This document shows positions 26,201 to 36,072 of a stretch of 64,000 bases of DNA, in pieces. The stretch lies in NCBI GenBank assembly GCA_015075185.1, contig JABTUW010000002.1, forward strand, positions 124,001 through 188,000. The letters are read 5' to 3'. Under the pieces are notes generated by a model. It had not been told where the DNA came from and did no database searches. It saw only the letters and a list, made by a program, of their open reading frames with translations. A program made the position numbers and the translations under genes. Position 1 is the first letter of the stretch. Each line of letters opens with the position of its first letter. The DNA is from Anaerolineales bacterium (GTDB lineage Bacteria; Chloroflexota; Anaerolineae; 4572-78; J111).

Positions 26201-26592
26201 GGTGACTCCTCTTCACGGCTTATTACTTAAAATGAAATGTTGTTGCAGTATACCCTTGCTGAGAAAAGAGAAAAATTTGGAGTGCCGGCCTTCGCTTGCT
26301 GTCTGGCTAGGGCCAACCCCACTTGGCGGCCTTGATTATCCCTCCACGACCTCAAACGGGATCGGTTCCAGGAGACGTCTTGTCGTCCCAGTTGGCAGTG
26401 CCGCCCTTTGCAGCCCCTCTTCCAGAAGGTATAATCCTACGAATCCCGAAACATAGACGAGAGCGTTTTATGGTCGAACCACTAAATCAAGTTGGCAAGT
26501 CCGGTTTTCTGGTTCTTCTCGAAGTCATAGCGGCCGTAGCATGTTTTCTAGTTCGTAGTTGATATCATTAACCATCAGGGGCAGAGAAAACG
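26201..26592. other. Intergenic region, nothing recognised
   Basis: The 390-base gap between the divergent acyl-CoA synthetase and the 26599 gene holds only short open frames without ribosome-binding sites. I see no RNA gene, repeat or clear hairpin. Confidence 0.5.
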
Positions 26593-26598
26593 GTGGGT

Positions 26599-27099
26599 AT
26601 GAATGACGAGATAAGAGAACAACCACCTCCAGCTTGGTGTATTGTGGCCAATATTATCCGGGAACGGCCCTATGGACCAGGGGGGCAGGAACTCCGTCCT
26701 GGCACAAAGCACTTTGCACCAGGAGCAAAGGTCTATGTTGTTAAATTCTTTTGGGGGATGGGTGGTGAGAGCCTCACCGTCGTAGGGCGGCATCGACGCT
26801 CGCATCGCTATATTACCCTGTCAATTCAGTCTACCTGGTTGGTTAATTGGCGGGTAGAGCTTGTCTACAGCCCCTATGTAATCCAGGTGTTGCAACAACA
26901 CCCGTACACCTATTGGCCGTACCGCCAACGGATAGTCACATCTGATACTCAGTGGATGGGCAGCCTGGAAGCCAAAGCCAAGGCAGAAGAAATAATTCGA
27001 AATCTTCAACAATGGCATCCCACTGCTGGTCAAACGCAGCCCTATATAACGCGGGCGCCCACCGAGCAAGAGCGACAAGAGCAGCAAGATGATACCTAA
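26599..27099 (+). CDS. Conserved hypothetical protein
   Basis: 166 residues. The first 130 form one compact-looking domain with PAWCIVANIIRERPYGPGG, GTKHFAPGAKVYVV, VVGRHRRSHRYI and WRVELVYSPYVI; the last 30 are charged. I believe similar proteins occur in cyanobacteria and Chloroflexota without assigned function. ATG at 26599 and GTG at 26593 are both possible. It stands alone and converges on the BTAD regulator. Confidence 0.6.
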   Translation: MNDEIREQPPPAWCIVANIIRERPYGPGGQELRPGTKHFAPGAKVYVVKFFWGMGGESLTVVGRHRRSHRYITLSIQSTWLVNWRVELVYSPYVIQVLQQHPYTYWPYRQRIVTSDTQWMGSLEAKAKAEEIIRNLQQWHPTAGQTQPYITRAPTEQERQEQQDDT

Positions 27100-27171
27100 A
27101 ACACACTTATGACTACCAGCTCTACCCTACTAATCGCCCTATGACTGCACCTGGCGTCGGGGCCCAGACCA

Positions 27172-30100
27172 TCAAACGGCTTCCGCAAGCACCTCCGCTA
27201 CGACATCCTGCAACGTTCGGTTTTCAGCATAAGCTTGAGCGGCTGCCAGGAGGTCTGTCTTTTCTTTTCCAGCCTCAGTCCTATACCTATCCAGGATTTG
27301 CTGCGCTTCAGCCTGGGTGGCGTGATCGCTCGCCGTGTGCTGCCGGACAAAGGCTAACACCTTTAATCCGTATTCTGGTCGGTTACTCTTAAGCAAAAGT
27401 TCTCCTATCGCCTTCAGAATCGAAACCATGAGCGGTACAAACTGGATCTCTGCCGCCAGTTGCAGCGCCTGGTGAAGCTGTTGTTGTGCCTTCTGAATGT
27501 CGCCCTGCCTGCTGGCAGCCGTACCCAGCCCCTGGTAAGCCTGCGCCAGGCCGCCTTTATCTAAAATCTTTTGATAAACATCCAAGCTCTTCTGGTAAAG
27601 TTGCTGTGCTCGCTCATAATGCTTTTGTACCAGAGCGATCTTACCCAGGTGATTGAGCGCCACCGCCATCCCTTCAGGATCATTGAAGTCTTGACGTAGT
27701 CTGTAACTTGCGTCAACATGGTGTTGGGCCACGGTCACATCGCCCAACGCCAGGGCGCATTCGCCCAGCAGGTTGAGGCAATAGGCCATAAACCAGCGGT
27801 CATCCCGCTGTTGGGCCAGGGCATAGGCTTGTTGGGCATATTGCCGGGCTGTCTGGTAGTGGGCCTGGCCAAAGGCGGTACTAGCCAGGACGTAATAGGC
27901 TAGACAAAGATTTGGCTTATGGTGGTGGGTCTCGCTTTCCCGAAGCGCCTGCTCCCCATACTGAAGCGCGAGGGCGTAATCACCCCGAATCGTGGCAATC
28001 AGGCTCAAAGGTAAGGCAGGGTCCGTGCCGTATCCAGGCACAGGTGAAATACCGAGCTGCCGGTACAGATCGCGGCACTCTTTCAGCACCGCCTCTGCTT
28101 TATCCAACTGGCCCAGGCGGATGAGCATCCAGCCCCACCAGACAATCACATGGACCAGAGTAAACTTGATCCGGTCGGTCATCTCGACGCCGGTCAACCG
28201 CCAGTAGGCTTCTTCCCAGGCCGTCGCGCCTTCCAGATACCGGCTTTGAAATTGAAAAAACCCCTGGAGCGGCCCAGCCAGCCTTTCAATTGCGCTAAGT
28301 TTGAGCGCTTTAAGCGCCCAGCGCCAGGCAGCCCACACGTTATCGTACTCTGCGGTGATCGAGGCAATGGCTTGGCGTTGTTGGCCGCCCAGCAGTGCTG
28401 CGGCGTGTTGCTGGAGAAAATTGGCATAGTAGACACAGTGAGCCGCCTCAGTTTTGGTGACATCTTCAGGACTCTCAGCCAGCCGCTCAGCGGCATATTG
28501 ACGCAGCAGTTCGTGGATGTGATAACGCCCGCTTGAGGTTACTTGCAATAACGACTTATCAACAAATGTAGCCAGATCTGTCAGCGAGGCTCCGGCTACA
28601 GCATGGGCGGCATCGGGGTCAAATCCCCCTCGGAAAACCGATAAACGCTGAAATACCTCTCGTTCGTGCGCTGCCAGTAACTGCCAGGACTGCTCCAAGA
28701 CCACTCGCATACTGCGGTGACGTTCGGGCACATTCTGGTGCCGGCTGGTGAGAATATCGAGGCCGCGCTCGATTTCAGCCACAATGGCCTCGACCGGCAG
28801 GACCTTGAGCCAGGCTGCGGCTAACTCAATGGCCAGGGGCATGCCCTCAACCAACCGGCAAAGCCGGATTACGGCGGCTCGCTCTGCGGTGAGCGAGAAT
28901 TCGACCCTGGCGCGGGTGGCGCTTTGCACAAAAAGCCGTACCGCGTCATAACGCTCAAGCGAAGCAGCACCAAAGCCAACTTCGGATTCATTGCGATCAC
29001 TGGCCGGAAACGACATCCCCTCCACCGGATGAAACCAGGCTTCCTGCAAATTCAAGGTCTTGCGAGAGGTCGCCAGAATTTTTATATTTGGAGCGGCAGC
29101 CAGGAGATCGGCAATAAGGCCAGTCACGCCACCATCATCCTTTTCAGCAGGGATCGGCAGCGAGGCTAGTAAATGCTCTAAATTATCCAACACCAGCAGC
29201 ATTTCTTTTTTTCGCAGATAGTCCAGCAACTGCTGTTTGGGCGAAACATTACCATAAAACGAAACGCCGATCACTTCGGCAATGGCCACTACTACGCCGT
29301 TGGTTGAACTGACCGCAGCGAGCGGCACAAAATAAATACCGTGTCCAAAGAAACTTTCACCTGGAGCCGGGCGGCTGAACATTTGGGCTACCTGTAGGGC
29401 CAGCCGGGTTTTGCCGATCCCCCCCGGTCCAACGAGGGTTAATAAACTACAATCCCGGTCCGTGAGCCGGCGAATGATCTCGGCCAGTTCGCGTTCCCGT
29501 CCGACGAAGAGGGTCGGTTGGGGCGGCAGGTTATGAAGAGGGGCTGGGGGGCTGGGGTGTTGGAGTACTGGGGTGAAAGACTCTCCCCTGCTCAATTCCC
29601 CGGTGCGAATCTGCTCATACAGGGCTATCGTCTCCGTGCCCGGTTCGACCTCCAGTTCATCAGCTAACATCTGACGGCAGATCTCAAACTGAGCCAGCGC
29701 CGCGCTGCGCTGGCCATCACGAGCCAGGAGCAGCATCAAATAGCGGTGCGCCTCCTCACGCCACGGCTCCAAGGCCAACAAGCGGCGCATGGTTTCGATG
29801 GCCTGGGGTAGTTCAGACCGAGCGGCCAGGTGATCGGCCAGCAGATGCAGGCCTTGCAGCACTCGTTCCCGCAGCCGCGTGCGTTCTACCAACACCCACT
29901 GCTCAAACTCCGGCGCATCTTGCAGATAGAACCCTTCCAGAAAATCACCGCGATATAGGGCGATGGCTTGTTTCAACTCGTCAAGGTTTTGGCCCCGGGG
30001 CGCGGCCGCTACCCCGGCCTCAAAAACGGCCACATCCAACCAGGTGGGACTGGTGGCGTCAAACGCCACCGTCTCGCGGGCAATGTCCAGGTGGCTGCCC

Positions 30101-30345
30101 ACTAACTGGCGCAGATTGGTTAAGGTCATTGTCAGGCTGCGGCGCGCGTGTTGCTCAGCCACCCCGCCCCAAAACAACCCGGCCAGCACCGAGCGCGGCT
30201 GGGCGCGGCCTGAAACCGCCAGATAGTATAGCAGCGCTCGGGCTTTGCCGGAGCGAAAGCCGGTCACCACTTGCCCGTCCAGCCAGACTTCCGGGCTGCC
30301 GAGCAGTTTTAGTTCCAATTTTCCGCTGCTTTTTTCCCGATCCAT
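27172..30345 (-). CDS. BTAD-domain transcriptional regulator with STAND ATPase and TPR tail
   Basis: About 1057 residues, AfsR/SARP-like layout. An N-terminal winged-helix DNA-binding domain (LELKLLGSPEVWLDG, GKARALLYYLAVSG) is followed by a BTAD helical domain (AIALYRGDFLEGFY, LLLLARDGQRSAALAQFE). The STAND ATPase has Walker A GPGGIGKTR (about 302) and Walker B EMLLVLDNLEHLL. TPR repeats fill the last 400 residues. Such proteins sense a ligand or partner through the ATPase/TPR part. ATG at 30345 is preferred; the frame continues to a TTG at 30495, but the two GCAGTTTCG repeats there look like operators instead. It is divergent from the DUF1326 gene. Confidence 0.85.
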   Translation of the reverse strand: MDREKSSGKLELKLLGSPEVWLDGQVVTGFRSGKARALLYYLAVSGRAQPRSVLAGLFWGGVAEQHARRSLTMTLTNLRQLVGSHLDIARETVAFDATSPTWLDVAVFEAGVAAAPRGQNLDELKQAIALYRGDFLEGFYLQDAPEFEQWVLVERTRLRERVLQGLHLLADHLAARSELPQAIETMRRLLALEPWREEAHRYLMLLLARDGQRSAALAQFEICRQMLADELEVEPGTETIALYEQIRTGELSRGESFTPVLQHPSPPAPLHNLPPQPTLFVGRERELAEIIRRLTDRDCSLLTLVGPGGIGKTRLALQVAQMFSRPAPGESFFGHGIYFVPLAAVSSTNGVVVAIAEVIGVSFYGNVSPKQQLLDYLRKKEMLLVLDNLEHLLASLPIPAEKDDGGVTGLIADLLAAAPNIKILATSRKTLNLQEAWFHPVEGMSFPASDRNESEVGFGAASLERYDAVRLFVQSATRARVEFSLTAERAAVIRLCRLVEGMPLAIELAAAWLKVLPVEAIVAEIERGLDILTSRHQNVPERHRSMRVVLEQSWQLLAAHEREVFQRLSVFRGGFDPDAAHAVAGASLTDLATFVDKSLLQVTSSGRYHIHELLRQYAAERLAESPEDVTKTEAAHCVYYANFLQQHAAALLGGQQRQAIASITAEYDNVWAAWRWALKALKLSAIERLAGPLQGFFQFQSRYLEGATAWEEAYWRLTGVEMTDRIKFTLVHVIVWWGWMLIRLGQLDKAEAVLKECRDLYRQLGISPVPGYGTDPALPLSLIATIRGDYALALQYGEQALRESETHHHKPNLCLAYYVLASTAFGQAHYQTARQYAQQAYALAQQRDDRWFMAYCLNLLGECALALGDVTVAQHHVDASYRLRQDFNDPEGMAVALNHLGKIALVQKHYERAQQLYQKSLDVYQKILDKGGLAQAYQGLGTAASRQGDIQKAQQQLHQALQLAAEIQFVPLMVSILKAIGELLLKSNRPEYGLKVLAFVRQHTASDHATQAEAQQILDRYRTEAGKEKTDLLAAAQAYAENRTLQDVVAEVLAEAV

Positions 30346-30458
30346 GGTCAAAAAAGTCTCATCCGATTTCTGAGGAGTGAGGCATCCTGAGATACCGTAC
30401 AGAGCCGCATCTGAGGATGCTGGCTCCTCAAATTTGGATCCACTGAGTCTATATCGTT

Positions 30459-30494
30459 GCAGTTTCGTTGCACTGGAGTGGCAGTTTCGCTGCA
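30459..30494. promoter_or_regulatory. Pair of direct repeats, candidate operator
   Basis: GCAGTTTCGTTGCA (30459-30472) and GCAGTTTCGCTGCA (30481-30494), 22 bases apart centre to centre, about two helical turns. They lie between the BTAD regulator and the divergent DUF1326 gene. SARP-type regulators bind short direct repeats at helical spacing, so this is a likely target of the regulator. Confidence 0.5.
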
Positions 30495-30566
30495 ACCGCC
30501 CACTATACTGAGAGCAATCTATTATAACTTAGATGACTATCAATTATAAAAAAAGGAGAATTCAAA

Positions 30567-31169
30567 ATGAGCTACCGTTTAGAAGGAAGTATTTTAGAAG
30601 TTTGTAACTGCAATGTGTTGTGTCCGTGCTGGGTGGGGGAAGACCCCGATTACGGCATCTGCCAGTCGATTCTGGCCTACAACTACGAACGGGGCCACAT
30701 CAACGACGTAGATGTTTCCGGACTGACGTTCGCCCTGGCCGGCATCATCCCCGGCAACATATTAAACGGCAACTTCCAGGTAGTCTTTTACATTGACGAC
30801 CGGGCCACGCCCAAGCAAGAAGCGGCGCTAAGAGAGTTGTATGCCGGCAAGTTGGGCGGTCCTATAGGCGAGTATGTGAAACTATTTGGCCAAGTGACCG
30901 CCATTGAGCGCGTGCCCATTACCTTTGAAGTGGTCAAAGGCAAGGGCCGCCTGCAAATTGGCGCCGACGCCGAGGCCGAACTGGCCCCCTTTACCAGTGG
31001 GACCGGTCGGACCACCACTTTGAACGACAGCGTTTTCTCGACTATTGACGGCGCGCCGGCCTACGTAGGGAAAGCCTCCAAGTTTAGACTGGCCATTCCA
31101 TCATTGGACATCAATCTGAATATTGAGGGTTACAACGCCATTCAGGGCCGCTTCCTGTTTGAAAATTAG
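30567..31169 (+). CDS. DUF1326 protein
   Basis: 200 residues, DUF1326 family. The N-terminal CNCNVLCPCWVGEDP carries four conserved cysteines and the rest is a compact beta-rich domain (YIDDRATPKQEAAL, SVFSTIDGAPAYVGKAS). The function is unknown; the family is often next to DUF2182 membrane proteins, as here, and the cysteines suggest metal binding. AAAGGAG precedes the ATG. It is the first gene of the plus-strand group with the propeller and DUF2182 genes. Confidence 0.85.
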   Translation: MSYRLEGSILEVCNCNVLCPCWVGEDPDYGICQSILAYNYERGHINDVDVSGLTFALAGIIPGNILNGNFQVVFYIDDRATPKQEAALRELYAGKLGGPIGEYVKLFGQVTAIERVPITFEVVKGKGRLQIGADAEAELAPFTSGTGRTTTLNDSVFSTIDGAPAYVGKASKFRLAIPSLDINLNIEGYNAIQGRFLFEN

Positions 31170-31271
31170 GCAGGGTTCAGAAACCCAATGAGTTAGATTG
31201 ACATTCGTGAAACGTCCCACAGGGAGGCTTCGCACTAAAGCGTAATGATTTGGTGACAATTGGAGGAAAAA

Positions 31272-32552
31272 ATGAAAAAGAAGTACTTTGCCAATTATAA
31301 GTTGTGGCTGAAACTGGCTATCGTTTCAGCGATAGGATTAGTGATATTCAGCCTGGCCGGTTACAGCCCGGTGAGCGCCGACAGTCCTCACCCCAGCCCT
31401 GGATTGATGCTGGTGGATTATCGTCATCTCGACGGCGGCAAAGACGGCGTGGCGCTCATTGACCTGGACCCAGAGTCAAAGCAGTTCGGTAAAATCACCC
31501 AGCGGCGGCCAATTGGTCAGGGTGTCTTACCCCACCACCTCTATTTCAACCGTGATCAGAGCAAATTGTACAACACCGCTTTAGGTGGCTCAAACCTGTA
31601 CGAGATTGCTTTGAAGAAGGACGCTAATGGGATGCCGCACATCGGGCAGATTACCCCGATTGACACCCACGGCCACATCGTCGGCGAAGACATCTACTTT
31701 ACTCAGGATGGCAGCCGTTTTTACATGACGTTCATGGGTGGCCAGGGTGGCGAAAAAGATGGGAGTATCGGCGTTTTTGATGCCCAAACCAATGAATTGT
31801 TGGAAATCATCGTTGCACCCGTACCGGATGATCCCGCTTCAGGACAACCTTTCATCATGCATCCCCACGGGATTTCGGCCAATGAAGAACTGGGCCTGCT
31901 TATGGTCACTTCAACGGTTCATCCAGACCTGGTAAGCGAAGTGGGCAATACGGTCACCCTCATTGACATGAAAACCAACGAGGTTCTGAAAACTTACCTG
32001 GTGGCCGACTCACCGGAAGATTTGTCGGATCCGGTCGAAGTCTTGCTGCTGCGAGATGATTTGCCACCCTACGCCGTGGTAACGACCCTCCTGGGCGGAG
32101 ACATCTGGGTTGCCTCATACAACAGCCAGACCGGCCTGTTCAACGAGTTCGAGAAGAAAGTGGAGGGAGAGGAGCATGGTTTAGGCGTGGCCCTTGAATT
32201 TTACATCCACGAGGATAAGCAGGGGGAAAAGGAACTTTACGTTAGCTTTGGCGTGCCGGGGGTGGTCAATGTCTACGGCCTGGACCAACTGCCGGAGTTA
32301 CCGCTGAAGCGCACCCTGCCGGCCGGCGCAGGCGCTCACCACATGGTCTTCTTCGAAACCGAGTCGGGGCGTGAAGTTGTAGTCGTTCAGAACAACCTGC
32401 TCAACGGGGAGGGGTTGAACGCCGGTACATTGACGGTGGCTGATATTCATACTGGCGAACTGCTCAAAACACTCGACCTGCCCGCCGAATATGGTCTGCT
32501 GCCCGAGTCAATTGAGTTGACCTTCGGACATGGGCACGATTATCACCACTGA
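31272..32552 (+). CDS. Secreted beta-propeller protein (YncE-like)
   Basis: 426 residues. An N-terminal signal peptide (LKLAIVSAIGLVIFSLAGY) is followed by repeated propeller blades: DGVALIDLDPESKQ, LYNTALGGSNLYEI, DGSIGVFDAQTNELL, NTVTLIDMKTNEVL and TLTVADIHTGELL. The C-terminus ends in GHGHDYHH, a possible metal site. ATG at 31272 has GGAGG seven bases upstream; the TTG at 31260 overlaps it. No enzymatic motif is visible. Position between DUF1326 and DUF2182 genes suggests a shared, perhaps metal-related, envelope role (inference). Confidence 0.8.
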   Translation: MKKKYFANYKLWLKLAIVSAIGLVIFSLAGYSPVSADSPHPSPGLMLVDYRHLDGGKDGVALIDLDPESKQFGKITQRRPIGQGVLPHHLYFNRDQSKLYNTALGGSNLYEIALKKDANGMPHIGQITPIDTHGHIVGEDIYFTQDGSRFYMTFMGGQGGEKDGSIGVFDAQTNELLEIIVAPVPDDPASGQPFIMHPHGISANEELGLLMVTSTVHPDLVSEVGNTVTLIDMKTNEVLKTYLVADSPEDLSDPVEVLLLRDDLPPYAVVTTLLGGDIWVASYNSQTGLFNEFEKKVEGEEHGLGVALEFYIHEDKQGEKELYVSFGVPGVVNVYGLDQLPELPLKRTLPAGAGAHHMVFFETESGREVVVVQNNLLNGEGLNAGTLTVADIHTGELLKTLDLPAEYGLLPESIELTFGHGHDYHH

Positions 32553-32563
32553 TTATATAGAAA

Positions 32564-32601
32564 CAATAGGCGTGCAAAAGTATACTTTTGCACGCCTATT
32601 G
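32564..32601. terminator. Perfect 38-bp palindrome
   Basis: Two 19-base arms (32564-32582 and 32583-32601) are exact complements with no loop base. It starts 11 bases after the propeller gene stop and precedes the DUF2182 gene. It can act as terminator or mRNA stabiliser in either direction, or as a protein-binding site. Confidence 0.65.
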
Positions 32602-32669
32602 GCTAGAAGTCACGAAAGGTGAAATCTGAGCAATTAAGGACCTGGTTCAGAAACAAGGAGTTACTCACC

Positions 32670-33431
32670 ATGACAGTTGAAACACACCGTAGAAATCTTT
32701 TGTTATCTTTGGGTCTATTGAGCGGTCTGGCCTGGCTGGCTTTGTGGGTGTGGGGCCAATCGCCCTATGCTCGCTTTCTCGATCACGACGGGCTGAATCG
32801 CGCTCACCTCAGTGCGGGGCTATTCCTGCTGGTTGTGGTAGCCGGTTGGAACCTGATGCTCGTGGCTATGATGCTGCCCTCAAGCCTGCCGCTGGTGAGC
32901 ATGTTTCACCGGCTGACGGCCCAGCGCCAGGATCAGGGCCGGTTGATGCTACTGCTCATCGGCGGCTATCTCGCCATCTGGACCCTTTTTGGCGTGGCGG
33001 CTCACCTGGGCGATGGACTGCTGCACAAGCTCGTCCATCACACCCCCTGGCTGGCCGCGCACCCCTGGGTCATCAGCGCGGGGGTTTTTATCCTGGCCGG
33101 GTTGTACCAATTCACCCCGCTCAAATACCAGTGTCTCGACCAGTGCCGTTCCCCAATAAGCTTTATCACCGAGCATTGGCGCGGTCATCACCAGTGGTTC
33201 CACGCCTTCCTACTGGGGGTGCATCATGGCCTATTCTGCATTGGCTGCTGTTGGTCATTGATGCTGCTCATGTTTGCCGTGGGTATGACCAATCTGGGCT
33301 GGATGTTCCTGCTGGGGATGTTGATGGCCATCGAGCGCAATATTTCCTGGGGACGACGCCTGGTAGCCCCACTGGGAATTGTGCTGCTGGCTGCGGGGTT
33401 GCTGAGTCTGGGTTTTGGTATGGGTGGGTGA
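32670..33431 (+). CDS. DUF2182 integral membrane protein
   Basis: 253 residues, about six helices. WNLMLVAMMLPSSLPLV in the second helix region, GLYQFTPLKYQCLDQCRSP and HHGLFCIGCCWSLMLLMF are hallmark segments of DUF2182, described as a predicted metal-binding membrane protein. The role is unknown; it usually accompanies DUF1326. ATG at 32670 has AAGGAG upstream, while the GTG of the longer frame (32619) has none. Confidence 0.85.
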   Translation: MTVETHRRNLLLSLGLLSGLAWLALWVWGQSPYARFLDHDGLNRAHLSAGLFLLVVVAGWNLMLVAMMLPSSLPLVSMFHRLTAQRQDQGRLMLLLIGGYLAIWTLFGVAAHLGDGLLHKLVHHTPWLAAHPWVISAGVFILAGLYQFTPLKYQCLDQCRSPISFITEHWRGHHQWFHAFLLGVHHGLFCIGCCWSLMLLMFAVGMTNLGWMFLLGMLMAIERNISWGRRLVAPLGIVLLAAGLLSLGFGMGG

Positions 33432-33471
33432 ATTTCTCAAAGGCATTGTAAGGGTGGGTAGTATGAGGCAA

Positions 33472-34266
33472 TTAGGCTGGTAATGAGGACAAACTGGCCC
33501 GGGCTTCATCACACTCCTCATCAACGCCGGGCGGATGTAGAAAAATAATCTCGTTGCTTTGGAGTTGCGTGGTGACGACCTTGACAATATCCTGCGAACG
33601 AATGAGGCGTGCTTCCGCACAACCCACCCTTCCCCGGCGTTGAAGTTTCTCCGCTTCCAGCCACGCATCTACCAGGTTAAACTTCTCGCAACAATGGTCA
33701 ATCTCGGCATAATCGAAGCGGGTGATCCGTCCCTCTTGGAGAAGCAGAACATACTTTTGCCGCCGATAACGGACCCCGGCCAGGGCCTCGGCCAAGTGGA
33801 TCGTCGTATTGGCACCGTGGCCAACCCCGAGCAACAGGACTTGCCCCTCAAGTTCATACACCTGGCCAACCGGGCTATCCAGGCCGTGAGGTACATCAAC
33901 CGGATGTGGCGCTGTGATTCGACGGGCTTGAGGACCCAAGGCAGCAAAGGCGTGCGGGCTGTCACTGCGCAGGACCCCCGATAGTTGCCAGAAGGTATTC
34001 GCCACCACCCCCATTCCAATGCAGGGGGTATGCTGAGGGTCAAAGGGCCGCTCATCGTCATCGGTCATACTCGGCATAACCAGGGTTCCCTCCGGTCCCA
34101 ACGCGCTCAGAAAAGCCGTGATTAAGCCCAGTGGCCCCTCTTCAACTGGCTTGACCTGGGAGAAAGCGCAATGCACCAGGAGAACACTGCCGGGTGTCAC
34201 TCCCAGGTCGATAAGTTGTTGGGTTAACTGCTTTTGGGAAATAGGTTTGGGTTGTATTCTATCCAA
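33472..34266 (-). CDS. Aminoglycoside N(3)-acetyltransferase-like protein
   Basis: 264 residues of the AAC(3)/YokD family, which transfers acetyl from acetyl-CoA to a 3-amino group. Visible family segments are [61 protein letters not shown] and [12 protein letters not shown]. The catalytic His of the family lies in the HAFAALG region. Chromosomal members often act on other amines, so resistance should not be assumed. The start is a TTG with GGAGGG eight bases upstream. Confidence 0.85.
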   Translation of the reverse strand: MDRIQPKPISQKQLTQQLIDLGVTPGSVLLVHCAFSQVKPVEEGPLGLITAFLSALGPEGTLVMPSMTDDDERPFDPQHTPCIGMGVVANTFWQLSGVLRSDSPHAFAALGPQARRITAPHPVDVPHGLDSPVGQVYELEGQVLLLGVGHGANTTIHLAEALAGVRYRRQKYVLLLQEGRITRFDYAEIDHCCEKFNLVDAWLEAEKLQRRGRVGCAEARLIRSQDIVKVVTTQLQSNEIIFLHPPGVDEECDEARASLSSLPA

Positions 34267-34371
34267 TTGAGTGTCCCTCCAAACTTTAGCACCAAAAATT
34301 CGTTGGCCAGCGCTTTGCCCCTGATACCACCATCAGTTGTTGTTGACAGTGGGACTCAGATCCTTCAAAAA

Positions 34372-35727
34372 TCAGGGACAATTGCGGGCACACGCGCCCA
34401 GAGATTGCAGTAGATCACGGGCCTGCTGGCGGCTCAGACCGGTGTTGTTCTCGAAGCGCTGCCAGAACGTCTCCCACCAATCCGCGGGCTCTTCCTTGGG
34501 ACCGTCATATTCAGTCACCCGCTGCGAGGGACCGTCTACCACCAGGCTGCCCACATACTCGGCATCCGAATAGACCCGCTTGAGCTGGCTGGCGATGATC
34601 TCCATATCTGCTGGCGAGACAATACCGTTGCTGGTGGCCTGGTAGAACTGGACTGTCACCCGGATGGGAAAGCGCTCGTCCCGTTCAATCGCCAGGTTGT
34701 CAATCTCGGTGAACGGCCCTTCGATGGGACCGTGGCCGATGACGGCGGCTTCGACATCACTTTCTTGAGCCGGGGCCGGCTCGGCGGCCATCACCGCCCC
34801 TTCGGCCATCTCGTCAAGGTAGACCTGGGGCTGCTTCTGCTTGAGCGGTACCTGGATCAGCAGGACCATATTCAGCCCGCTCTCTTCCTCTACCTCTGCA
34901 CTCACTGCCTGCCCCGGCTGAGTCTGACTCTGGAAATCACTCAGCCGTTCGCCGGTAAAGCCGGCCCGCTGGCCGTTCTGATTGAAGAAGAGCCGCTGTC
35001 CCCAGGAGAACCCGGACTGAAAGGCATCGCGGGTGTTATCAATAATGGTGGCACTGGTCCCTTCGCGGGTAGCGACGATGACCAGCACGGCCGGATCGCC
35101 CTGGTAGGACTGGTAGTTGAACAGCACCGGGTTGAACTCGGCCTGGCCCTGCTGCGGCACCGGCAGGAAGGCCGCCTGGGCGCTGACCAAAACGTGGCTA
35201 TCTCGCTCTGCCAGCAGGGAGGTTTCCTGCCCGACCCAGGAGTCGGGATGGGTGAGGTAGCGCCGGAAGTTGCCCAGGTACTCGATCAAGGTGACCCGCT
35301 GCAAGGGCTGACCCGTCTCATTGCCGACCAGGAGATAAAAGTGATCGGGCGAGACATCGCCGGTCAGGTCTTCAAAGTTGGGATAGCGGATGACCGGCAT
35401 CAGGGTTAGACCGTAGCCGCCACTGGCCGGGTCGGGCTGCTGGACCTGGATGGTCATATCAGAGATATTCGGCCCGACCGCGGAGTTATGGTAGCGGCCG
35501 GTATCTTCCCAGGTGACGTTGACGATGTTCAGGCCATACTGAGCGGCCAGGCTCTGAGCCTGTTCGTTTGTGACCATCGCGGCGGTGTTTTGAATAGCAG
35601 CCAGATAAGCCGGATCCTCGCTGGGACCTGTGTTTCCTTCATGAGGCGGCTCAGAGGCTTGGGCGATAGCAGTTGATAGGGTTATCAGAAACAATAAGAT
35701 GATCAGGGTAAAGGTCTGTTTGAACAT
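34372..35727 (-). CDS. Secreted protein, unknown
   Basis: 451 residues. A signal peptide (TFTLIILLFLITLSTAIAQA) starts the protein and AAAGGAG precedes the ATG. The body has no motif I recognise; DHFYLLVGNETGQPLQRV and RFPIRVTVQFYQATSNGIVS look like beta-rich structure. The end has NTGLSRQQARDLLQSLG and two cysteines. The DNA at the 3' end (34366-34394) resembles 15940-15968. Confidence 0.55.
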   Translation of the reverse strand: MFKQTFTLIILLFLITLSTAIAQASEPPHEGNTGPSEDPAYLAAIQNTAAMVTNEQAQSLAAQYGLNIVNVTWEDTGRYHNSAVGPNISDMTIQVQQPDPASGGYGLTLMPVIRYPNFEDLTGDVSPDHFYLLVGNETGQPLQRVTLIEYLGNFRRYLTHPDSWVGQETSLLAERDSHVLVSAQAAFLPVPQQGQAEFNPVLFNYQSYQGDPAVLVIVATREGTSATIIDNTRDAFQSGFSWGQRLFFNQNGQRAGFTGERLSDFQSQTQPGQAVSAEVEEESGLNMVLLIQVPLKQKQPQVYLDEMAEGAVMAAEPAPAQESDVEAAVIGHGPIEGPFTEIDNLAIERDERFPIRVTVQFYQATSNGIVSPADMEIIASQLKRVYSDAEYVGSLVVDGPSQRVTEYDGPKEEPADWWETFWQRFENNTGLSRQQARDLLQSLGACARNCP

Positions 35728-36072
35728 CAGCGGCTCCTTTTAGGTAAATAGTGACGATTACCTTTAGGACGCCAGAGAGGAAATAATTGTTCCACTTTAC
35801 TGCTCGGCATCTTTAGTTGGCCTTTCCCCATATTCAAGGGCCGCTTTCTGACTTGGCTTAATGCAGGGCAAATGTTTGTCAGTCTTATCAGAACGCAGCG
35901 CCTCCTCTACCTTTCTTACCGCAGGGTTGTACTTGAGTGGATTATAACTTATTACCAGCAAGCAAAAGCTGCAAGAAACGCAGCCGCAATAAGAACCGAG
36001 GCAAAGTGGCTAACATGGCGTTCTGTTTTTGGGCCAGAACGATTTAATCGAGTAGAATAACGAAAGGAGAAT
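35728..36072. other. Intergenic region, no gene supported
   Basis: A 62-codon open frame (35872-36060) has no ribosome-binding site and an unremarkable peptide. No RNA gene or repeat is apparent. Confidence 0.4.

Noticed and set aside
35872-36060. 62-codon plus-strand frame
   Set aside because: No ribosome-binding site and no similarity recognised; the nearby frame on the minus strand is equally plausible, so neither was called.
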